A DNA stretch of 10,191 bases from NCBI GenBank assembly GCA_937868035.1, contig CALMLK010000116.1, positions 1-10,191 of the forward strand, given 5' to 3'. This stretch comes from an uncultured Alphaproteobacteria bacterium (GTDB lineage: Bacteria; Pseudomonadota; Alphaproteobacteria; Rhizobiales; Aestuariivirgaceae). The notes under the pieces are model-generated. The model saw only the letters and a list, made by a program, of their open reading frames with translations. It was not told the DNA's origin and did no database searches. Shown here piece after piece: positions 1 through 6,090 of the stretch; positions within the stretch are counted from its first letter, which is position 1, and every line of letters starts with the position of its first letter. A program made the position numbers and the translations under genes.

Positions 1-128
1 CCCCCGGCGACGCGGGCCTCGCCGCCTTCCGCATTCAGCAGCGCAAGGATCGCTTGCACGCGGGCATCGGCCAGCCATGGGGCTCCCGCCAAGGAAGGCT
101 GCTCACGTGTTTGCCGGCGCGTCGCCAT
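1..128 (-). CDS. CCA-tRNA nucleotidyltransferase (poly(A) polymerase family), N-terminal fragment
   Basis: This is the start of a gene that leaves the window at its left edge; only 42 codons are visible. The translation contains PWLADARVQAILALLNAEGG followed by EARVAGG. That matches the N-terminus of alphaproteobacterial CCA-adding enzymes, where a helix precedes the Gly-Gly element of the nucleotidyltransferase head domain. The enzyme adds or repairs the 3' CCA end of tRNAs. I chose the ATG at 128-126 because it is in frame and follows a purine-rich GGGGACAGG, giving an N-terminus MATRRQTREQ. The TTG at 92-90 is an alternative. With the ATG, the gene overlaps the end of the upstream Nudix gene by 26 bases, so the two are probably co-transcribed. 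The catalytic aspartates lie outside the window, so the family call rests on a short segment plus the usual gene neighbourhood. Confidence 0.72.
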   Translation of the reverse strand, partial: MATRRQTREQPSLAGAPWLADARVQAILALLNAEGGEARVAG

Positions 129-744
129 AAAGCCTGTCCCCGAGGTTCTTGATCATGCCTGCCGTGGCGCCCCAAATATAGCGCTCACCGAAGGGGTAGG
201 CATAGTAGCGGCGCGTCAAGCCCTGCCATTCGCGGCTGTGCGTTTCGCGGTTGGCGGCCGTCAAGAGGAAGCGCAGCGGCACCTCGAAAATGTCGGCGAC
301 CTCGTGGTCATGCGGGGCCAGCGTGTAGCCGTCCTGCAGCAGCGCCACCACGGGATTGACGAGATAGCCCGTCACCGTGAGATAGCCATCGAGATAGCCG
401 AGCGGCGTGATGAAACGCCCGGCGATGCCCGTCTCCTCAAAGGTCTCACGCAGGGCAGCCTGCAACGGTGTTTCGCCCTCGTCCAGCCGCCCTCCGGGAA
501 AAGCGATCTGGCCCGCATGTTGCGACAGGTGCGCGGTGCGCTGGGTGAGCAGCACATGGAGGTCGTCACCCCGGCAGATCAGCGGCACGAGCACGGCGGC
601 ATGTTTCGGCTTGATGCCCTCCGGGATCATGCGGGCCTTGGCATTCATGTCATCGTCGCTGGCATCCCATGACGGCGGCGGCGCGCGCAGCAGGCGGGTT
701 GAGGCGCGCTCCAGCACGTCGGCCTTGCAGAAGGGCGAGGTCAT
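103..744 (-). CDS. Nudix hydrolase, CoA pyrophosphatase type (NudL/CoAse-like)
   Basis: A 213-residue Nudix protein. Enzymes of this subfamily cut coenzyme A and its thioesters to 3',5'-ADP and 4'-phosphopantetheine (-acyl). The Nudix box spans residues 85-107: G85-x5-E91-x7-R99-E100-x2-E103-E104-x-G106, with all metal-binding glutamates present. Just before it, residues 66-85 (LLTQRTAHLSQHAGQIAFPG plus G) carry the CoA-pyrophosphatase signature. Two usual positions differ: Thr70 replaces the common Ser/Ala, and Ser74 stands where Arg is typical. The ATG at 744-742 was chosen because it forms an ATGA overlap with the stop of the upstream DUF1285 gene; a longer in-frame reading to 813 would run deep into that gene. 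The protein is soluble, with no signal peptide. Its 3' end overlaps the CCA-tRNA nucleotidyltransferase start. The family is certain; the substrate is inferred from the motif. Confidence 0.9.
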   Translation of the reverse strand: MTSPFCKADVLERASTRLLRAPPPSWDASDDDMNAKARMIPEGIKPKHAAVLVPLICRGDDLHVLLTQRTAHLSQHAGQIAFPGGRLDEGETPLQAALRETFEETGIAGRFITPLGYLDGYLTVTGYLVNPVVALLQDGYTLAPHDHEVADIFEVPLRFLLTAANRETHSREWQGLTRRYYAYPFGERYIWGATAGMIKNLGDRLYGDAPANT

Positions 745-1322
745 GGCACGAGCCCGATCTCGCTGGCGCGCTGCATGGGGAAGAAGCTGCCGCCGGACCA
801 GACGCCAAACCACTCACCTTCCTGCGTGCCCTTCGCCACCAGATCGTAAAACAGCGCGCGCACCACGAGGGCGTCCAGATTGGCCCGCACCAGCACGTAG
901 GGCTTCAGGCCGCCGGTGCCTGCCTCGGTCGCAAAGCGCAGGGGATGGTCAGCATCCACCGTCACCTCGTCATCGCAATTGGTCTCGAAGACAATTGTTT
1001 GTGAACGCCCCTCGCCTGTGACCGCCATGCGAATGGCAATGAAGGGAGCGTCGTCGACGGTGATGCCGCATTTCTCCACTGGCGTGACGAGGAAATAGTC
1101 GTCACCGTCCTTGCGCAGCACACGGGAAAACAGGGTGTAGAGCGGCTTCCGGCCGATAGGCGAATTGAGATAATACCACGTGCCATCAGCCGCGATGCGC
1201 ATGCCGATATCGCCGCAAAATGGCGGATTCCACAGGTGCACCGGCGGCAGCTTGGCACCACCGGCCTGAACATCTTTTAACCCTGCCAAGGGATTGCTTG
1301 CATCTCGGCTTGCGGCCATCAT
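741..1322 (-). CDS. DUF1285 family protein
   Basis: A 193-residue soluble protein of the DUF1285 family, whose biochemical role is not established. Recognisable family blocks are PPVHLWNPPFCGDIGMRIA (26-44), DGTWYYLNSPIGR (46-58) and LFSRVLRKDGDDYFLVTPVE (64-83), then the Val-Asp-Asp-Ala-Pro-Phe run at 89-94. Length is normal for the family. Two adjacent ATG codons (1322-1320 and 1319-1317) could start it. The GGGTGA just upstream sits at better spacing for the second, which would remove one residue. The stop overlaps the ATG of the CoA pyrophosphatase gene (ATGA), so translation is likely coupled. It is the promoter-proximal gene of the leftward operon and diverges from moxR across a short spacer. 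The neighbours suggest a housekeeping link to CoA or tRNA maintenance, but that is guilt by association only. Confidence 0.88.
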   Translation of the reverse strand: MMAASRDASNPLAGLKDVQAGGAKLPPVHLWNPPFCGDIGMRIAADGTWYYLNSPIGRKPLYTLFSRVLRKDGDDYFLVTPVEKCGITVDDAPFIAIRMAVTGEGRSQTIVFETNCDDEVTVDADHPLRFATEAGTGGLKPYVLVRANLDALVVRALFYDLVAKGTQEGEWFGVWSGGSFFPMQRASEIGLVP

Positions 1323-1451
1323 TCACCCGGATCATCAGAATCGCTTTTCGTCGGTTCCAGACTGCCTCTTTTGCGCCATCCTGTGACAGGAAAGACAAAT
1401 CCAAGGCAGGCGGACCGCCGAAGAAAGCTCACACCAGAGATAGTGGAAGAC
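1323..1451. promoter_or_regulatory. Divergent spacer between the DUF1285 and moxR operons, with two 11-base dyads
   Basis: These 129 bases must hold the promoters for both operons unless one lies inside a gene. Two perfect odd palindromes are visible: CCTGTGACAGG at 1380-1390 and GGCGGACCGCC at 1409-1419, with centres 29 bases apart. A GANTC site (GAATC, 1338-1342), the CcrM methylation target of alphaproteobacteria, is also present. A weak rightward sigma-70-like pair is TTGCGC (1371-1376), 17 bases, then GACAAA (1394-1399); the match is poor. Upstream of the moxR ATG, GGAAG (1445-1449) can serve as ribosome binding site, at short spacing. No leftward promoter stands out. The spacer role is sure from layout; the individual elements are tentative. 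Confidence 0.4.
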
Positions 1452-2450
1452 ATGGCCAGCATCAACGACGCCGGAAGGCAGGCAATCCAGAACCTTGAAG
1501 GGGCCAGCGCCCAACTGGGCAAGGCGCGCACCGCGCTGAAGCAGGTCATCTTCGGTCAGGACGAGGTGATCGACCTGTGCCTGACCACGATCATCGCGGG
1601 TGGCCACGGCCTGATCGTGGGCGCACCGGGGCTTGCCAAGACGAAGCTCGCATCGGCACTGGGCCGTGTGCTCGGGCTTGATGAGAAGCGCGTGCAGTTC
1701 ACGCCCGACCTGATGCCCGCCGACATCCTGGGGTCCGAGGTGCTGGAAGAAAACGAGCGCGGACAGAAGTCGTTCCGCTTCGTTCCCGGCCCGGTGTTCT
1801 GCCAATTGCTGATGGCGGACGAAATCAACCGCGCCTCGCCGCGCACCCAGTCGGCGCTGCTGCAGGCGATGCAGGAGCATCACGTCACGGTCGCGGGCAT
1901 GCGCCACGACCTGCCGCAACCGTTCCATGTGCTGGCCACGCAGAACCCCATCGAACAGGAAGGCACCTATCCGCTGCCGGAAGCGCAGCTTGACCGCTTC
2001 ATCATGCAGATCGACATTTCCTATCCGCCGCTGGAGGCGGAGCGGCGCATGCTTTTCTCGACGACCGGCATCGAAGAGGCAGCACCCGTCAATGCCATGT
2101 CCGCCAACGAACTCATGCAGGCGCAGCGTGTTGCGCGCACCATCCCCGTGGGCGAACAGGTGGCTGATGCCATTCTCCGCGTGGTGCGTGGCGCCCGGCC
2201 CGGCCCGGATGCAAGCCAGATGGTGAATGAGTCCGTGGCCTGGGGGCCATCGCCCCGCGCCAGCCAGGCGCTCATGCTGGGGGCGCGTGCCAAGGCGCTC
2301 ATTGATGGCCGTCTGTCACCCTCCATCGAAGATGTGGCGGAGCTGCTGGAGCCTGTGTTCAAGCACCGCATGGCGCTCAACTTCAGCGCCCGTGCCGATG
2401 GCAAGACCGTTGGCGATGTGATCGCGCACCTGAAGGGGCTCCTCGCCTGA
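1452..2450 (+). CDS. MoxR-family AAA+ ATPase
   Basis: A 332-residue AAA+ ATPase of the MoxR family, cytoplasmic, usually acting as a hexameric chaperone for vWA-containing partners encoded beside it. Motifs in order: Walker A GAPGLAKTK (57-65); the family block VQFTPDLMPADILGSE (81-96); Walker B LLMADE with D123 and E124; sensor 1 ATQNP with N165; and the arginine-finger region EAQLDRF with R182. A C-terminal helical lid follows. All catalytic residues are intact and length is normal. The ATG at 1452 is chosen over an upstream TTG (1371) and GTG (1443) because it follows GGAAG and gives the usual short N-terminus. The stop overlaps the next start as TGATG, so the ATPase and DUF58 protein are translationally coupled. 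It is first in a four-gene operon. Its client is probably among the vWA proteins downstream. Confidence 0.95.
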   Translation: MASINDAGRQAIQNLEGASAQLGKARTALKQVIFGQDEVIDLCLTTIIAGGHGLIVGAPGLAKTKLASALGRVLGLDEKRVQFTPDLMPADILGSEVLEENERGQKSFRFVPGPVFCQLLMADEINRASPRTQSALLQAMQEHHVTVAGMRHDLPQPFHVLATQNPIEQEGTYPLPEAQLDRFIMQIDISYPPLEAERRMLFSTTGIEEAAPVNAMSANELMQAQRVARTIPVGEQVADAILRVVRGARPGPDASQMVNESVAWGPSPRASQALMLGARAKALIDGRLSPSIEDVAELLEPVFKHRMALNFSARADGKTVGDVIAHLKGLLA

Positions 2451-3355
2451 TGGCGCAAGCCTCGCCCGCGACGCACCGGCTGGCCCAGGCAGGGGAAGGC
2501 GCAAGCCTCGCCCTTCCGCCCATGCTGGTGCGCGCCGAAAAGATTGCGGCCACCGTGATCCTCGGTGTGCATGGCCGCCGCGCGGCTGGGCCTGGCGAGA
2601 CCTTCTGGCAATACCGGCCCTATGGTTTCGGCGACTCGACGCAGCGCATCGACTGGCACAAGTCGGCACAGGCCGACCGGGTGTTCATCCGCGAGAATGA
2701 ATGGGAAAGCGCCAACACGCTCTGGGTCTGGTGCAACACAGGCCCGCGCATGGCCTTCCGCTCGCACCTCGCACCTGAAACGAAACTCGACAGGGCGCGA
2801 TTGCTGGCGTTGGCGCTGGCCAGCCTTGCCGCACGGGCGCATGAGCGCATCGGTGCCCTGGGTTCACCCCGTCCGCCGGGTTATGGCCGTCTGGCCCTCC
2901 TGCGCGTCGCCGAATGGCTGGGGCAGCGCCACGACGAGGGTCTTCCCGCCGCAGGGGCGCAACAGCGCCGCGCCGCTGCCGTGCTGGTTTCAGATTTCCT
3001 GGAACCTCTGGAAGAGGTGCGGGCGCGGCTCAGCGCCATTGCCGCCGCCGGTGTCTCCGGACACATCGTCCAGATCGCCGATCCGGCGGAAGAGACCCTG
3101 CCCTATGACGGGCGTGTGGAATTCCTGGGATTAGGCAGCCCGCTCAAATACTTGGCCAAGAAGTCCGAAGCGCTACGCGAGGATTACATCAAGGCTTATG
3201 GGGCGCATCGCGAGGGGTTGAAGCAGCTTGCACGCGGGCTGGGCTGGACCTTCACCCTGCACCGCACCGACGACGCGCCCGCGACGGCACTTCTGCCATT
3301 GCACATGCGCGTGAGCGGCGCCGACCAGCGCCATGGTGTCCGGGGCGTGTCATGA
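2450..3355 (+). CDS. DUF58 domain protein with degenerate MIDAS (MoxR partner)
   Basis: A 301-residue DUF58 protein with no signal peptide and no clear membrane helix, so probably cytoplasmic. The DUF58 core is at 50-85: a YRPYGFGDSTQRIDWHKSAQ block followed by DRVFIRENEWE, equivalent to the family's usual RPYxxGDxxRxIDW...RE pattern. DUF58 proteins are built on a vWA-like fold. After the hydrophobic strand LWVW (91-94), the place where a vWA metal site would read DxSxS holds Asn96-Thr-Gly98-Pro-Arg100-Met, so no canonical metal site remains. The next block, KLDRARLLALALASLAARA, is the normal following helix. Proteins of this family are encoded next to MoxR ATPases and are thought to bind them. 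The start shares a base with the moxR stop (TGATG) and the stop overlaps the next start (ATGA). The family call is firm; the mechanism is unknown. Confidence 0.9.
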   Translation: MAQASPATHRLAQAGEGASLALPPMLVRAEKIAATVILGVHGRRAAGPGETFWQYRPYGFGDSTQRIDWHKSAQADRVFIRENEWESANTLWVWCNTGPRMAFRSHLAPETKLDRARLLALALASLAARAHERIGALGSPRPPGYGRLALLRVAEWLGQRHDEGLPAAGAQQRRAAAVLVSDFLEPLEEVRARLSAIAAAGVSGHIVQIADPAEETLPYDGRVEFLGLGSPLKYLAKKSEALREDYIKAYGAHREGLKQLARGLGWTFTLHRTDDAPATALLPLHMRVSGADQRHGVRGVS

Positions 3356-6090
3356 CGAGTTTTCTACAGGCCTTGGGATTTGGCACGCCGCTGGCAATTT
3401 ATGGATTGCTGGCGTTGCCGGTGATCTGGTGGCTGCTGCGCTTCACGCCGCCACGGCCACGTCCGCAGGCCTTCCCGCCGGTGCGCATCCTGCTCGACCT
3501 GCCACGGCAGGATGAGACGCCGGACAAGACGCCGTGGTGGCTTTTGCTGTTGCGCCTGCTGCTGGCCGCACTGGTGATCTTCGTGGTGGCGCAGCCGTTC
3601 CTGCAACCGCCTGGCCCCGGCGGATTGCCGCGCGGGCAACGGCTGATCATCGTCGACGATGGCTGGGCGGGTGCGCAGAACTGGACCGAGACGCGTCGCG
3701 TGCTGGGCGAAGTGCTTGATGATGCGCAGGCCAGTGGCGAAAGCGTGGTGCTCACGGGGACAGCGCCGCGTGCCGAGGCCGCTGATTTGACGCCCCAGGC
3801 GGCGCGGGCCATTCAGGACCGTGTGCGTGTCATGGCGCCTTCGCCCCTCTCCACCGACCGCACGGCCCTGCTGGAAAAATTGCGGGGCGCACAATTGCGT
3901 GACACGAAAAGTGTGCTGTGGCTTTCGGACGGATTGGATGCGGGCAGCGGCGAGACATTCGCGGCGGGCCTGCAACAACTTCTTCCCGGTGCACCCCTCA
4001 AGGTCATTGCGCCGGCGGGGAAGACGCTGCCGCTTGCGCTTGGCCCGGCACGGCTTGAGAAGAGCGAGATCAGCATCGCCGTCCTGTCGGCGGCGGGAAC
4101 CGTTGCCGCACCCGTTTCGCTTTCCGTCAAGGCCAATAACGGCCGCGTGCTGCTGGATGTACCGGTGACGCTGGTTCCGGGTGGTGCGGCCACGGCGCGC
4201 TTCAGCCTGCCCACTGCGCTTCGGAACGACATCCAATCCATCACCATCGCGGGCCAGGCCCATGCTGGCGCCCGGCAATTGCTGGATGACCGCTGGCGGC
4301 GGCGCACCATCGCCCTCGTCGCATCCGAATCCCGTGAGCAGGCACAGCCTTTGCTGTCGCCGCTGCATTATGTCTCGCGCGGGCTTGAGCCTTATGCCGA
4401 GTTGTTCACGCCGGAAACGCCGGGTGACATTGCCGACCTGATCGATGCGGGCCTCTCCATGCTGGTGCTGGCGGACGTTGGCACGATACCGGATGAAACC
4501 CAGGGCAAGGTGTCGGACTGGATCGAGAAGGGCGGCATCCTCATGCGCTTCGCAGGTCCGCGCCTTGCGGCTGGGCATGATTCACTCGTGCCGGTGCGCC
4601 TGCGCGAAGGTGATCGCACGCTGGGCAGCGCGCTCTCGTGGGAGACGCCACAGACCCTGCAGGACTTTCCGCGCAATTCGCCCTTTGCGGGCCTCGTCAT
4701 TGATCCGAAGATCACCGTCACCCGTCAGGTGCTGGCGGAGCCCGACAGTGAACTCGCTGGCAAGACCTGGGCGAGCCTTGCCGATGGCACGCCGCTGGTG
4801 ACAGCGGAGACCCGGGGCAAGGGCATGGTCGTGCTCTTCCACGTCACCGCCAACGCCAACTGGTCGAACCTGCCGCTGTCCGGCCTTTTCGTGGAGATGA
4901 TGAGCCGCGTCGCCGGGCTTGACCCCGCACAGGCGGCCTCGTCCACGGCGGCAGACGCGCCCGCAACGTTTGCCCCCCGTCTGGTCATGACGGGCGAAGG
5001 CGATCTCGTTTCGCCGGACGGCACGGCCCAGGCCATTGCGCTGGCCGATTTCGAAACGGCGAAGGTGTCGGCCATCCACCCGCCCGGGCTTTACGTTCGC
5101 GGTGGCCGGGAGCAGGCGCTGAACCATGTGCTGACCGCTGCCGACCTCAAGCCACTCGGTGCGACGCTCGCCGGGTTGGCGGTGGCTGGCTATGAGCCGC
5201 AGGTCCGCACCTCGCTGGTGCCGCCACTTGCCCTCGGCGCGCTGCTGCTGTTCCTCCTCGATTGTCTCGCCACCATCTGGATCGGCGGGGGCCTGTCGCG
5301 TTTCAAGGCGGCGCCCGTGGTGATGGCATTGGCACTGATGGCCATGCCTCACGGCGATGCCCGGGCGCAGGAAGATGCGATCAAGGCGGCGCTGGATCCG
5401 CGCCTCGCTTATGTGAAGACTGGTGACAGCGAGGTTGACCGCATCAGCAACGAGGGCCTGAAGGGCCTGACGCTCATCCTGTCTGACCGCACCTCTGCAC
5501 AATTGGCAGAACCGCAGGCTGTTGACGTCGGCGCGGATGAACTCAGCGTCTACCCCCTGCTCTATTGGCCGGTACTCGACTCCGCGCAGGAACTGCCGGA
5601 TGCAGCGCGCGACAAGGTTGCTTCCTACATGAAGAACGGTGGCACCATCTTCTTCGACCTGCGCGATGGCGGCCTTGATACGGGCACGAGCAGCACGGCA
5701 CTCCGCCGCCTGCTCAGCAACCTCGATGTGCCACCGCTGGAACCCGTTCCGGAAAAGCATGTGCTGACCCGCAGTTTCTATCTGCTGAGCACCTTCCCGG
5801 GCCGCTATGAGGGCGGACCTCTTTGGGTGGAATCGGCGCTGGGCGAGGCCTCCACCGATCCCGGCACGGCGGACGGTGTTTCGGCTGTCATCATCGGTTC
5901 GAACGACTATGCGGCCGCATGGGCACTGGATGACAACGGCGACCCGCTCTACGCGGTCGTGCCCGGTTCAGACCGCCAGCGCGAATTCGCCTTCCGCACC
6001 GGCATCAACATCGTGATGTATGCGCTCACCGGCAACTACAAGGCCGATCAGGTGCACGTGCCTGCATTGCTCGAAAGGCTCGGGCAATGA
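3352..6090 (+). CDS. BatA-like / DUF4159 fusion membrane protein
   Basis: A 912-residue envelope protein. Residues 1-84 are a BatA (aerotolerance regulator) type N-terminus with two membrane helices (about 11-30 and 62-84) around an Arg/Pro-rich loop. A vWA-like domain starts at LIIVDDGW (98-105); its metal motif is D102-D-G-W-A, not DxSxS. A GATase-like segment lies near 363-400 (LVLADVGTIPDE, then VSDWIEKGGILMRF at 387-400). A third helix spans about 621-645. Next comes a signal-peptide-like stretch (SRFK, a hydrophobic run at 654-666, then ARA ending at 672). The remainder, about 680-900, is DUF4159 and contains another GATase-like block (VASYMKNGGTIFFDL, 756-770). Positive-inside reasoning puts both the vWA half and DUF4159 in the periplasm. 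ATGA overlaps join it to both neighbours. Function unknown; probably envelope maintenance with the MoxR ATPase. Confidence 0.88.
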   Translation: MTSFLQALGFGTPLAIYGLLALPVIWWLLRFTPPRPRPQAFPPVRILLDLPRQDETPDKTPWWLLLLRLLLAALVIFVVAQPFLQPPGPGGLPRGQRLIIVDDGWAGAQNWTETRRVLGEVLDDAQASGESVVLTGTAPRAEAADLTPQAARAIQDRVRVMAPSPLSTDRTALLEKLRGAQLRDTKSVLWLSDGLDAGSGETFAAGLQQLLPGAPLKVIAPAGKTLPLALGPARLEKSEISIAVLSAAGTVAAPVSLSVKANNGRVLLDVPVTLVPGGAATARFSLPTALRNDIQSITIAGQAHAGARQLLDDRWRRRTIALVASESREQAQPLLSPLHYVSRGLEPYAELFTPETPGDIADLIDAGLSMLVLADVGTIPDETQGKVSDWIEKGGILMRFAGPRLAAGHDSLVPVRLREGDRTLGSALSWETPQTLQDFPRNSPFAGLVIDPKITVTRQVLAEPDSELAGKTWASLADGTPLVTAETRGKGMVVLFHVTANANWSNLPLSGLFVEMMSRVAGLDPAQAASSTAADAPATFAPRLVMTGEGDLVSPDGTAQAIALADFETAKVSAIHPPGLYVRGGREQALNHVLTAADLKPLGATLAGLAVAGYEPQVRTSLVPPLALGALLLFLLDCLATIWIGGGLSRFKAAPVVMALALMAMPHGDARAQEDAIKAALDPRLAYVKTGDSEVDRISNEGLKGLTLILSDRTSAQLAEPQAVDVGADELSVYPLLYWPVLDSAQELPDAARDKVASYMKNGGTIFFDLRDGGLDTGTSSTALRRLLSNLDVPPLEPVPEKHVLTRSFYLLSTFPGRYEGGPLWVESALGEASTDPGTADGVSAVIIGSNDYAAAWALDDNGDPLYAVVPGSDRQREFAFRTGINIVMYALTGNYKADQVHVPALLERLGQ

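Noticed and set aside
50..106. GTG at 106-104, overlapping the Nudix stop as GTGA, as start of the next minus-strand gene.
   Set aside because: The GTGA overlap looks attractive, but its frame gives VSSLPWREPHGW, unlike any CCA enzyme. The frame from ATG 128-126 gives the recognisable WLADARVQAIL sequence.
3364..4578. A 404-codon open frame on the minus strand opposite the BatA/DUF4159 gene, with others like it opposite the operon.
   Set aside because: Long antisense frames are expected in GC-rich genes. The translation is Arg/Gln/His-rich with no motif, while the plus-strand frame encodes recognisable domains.
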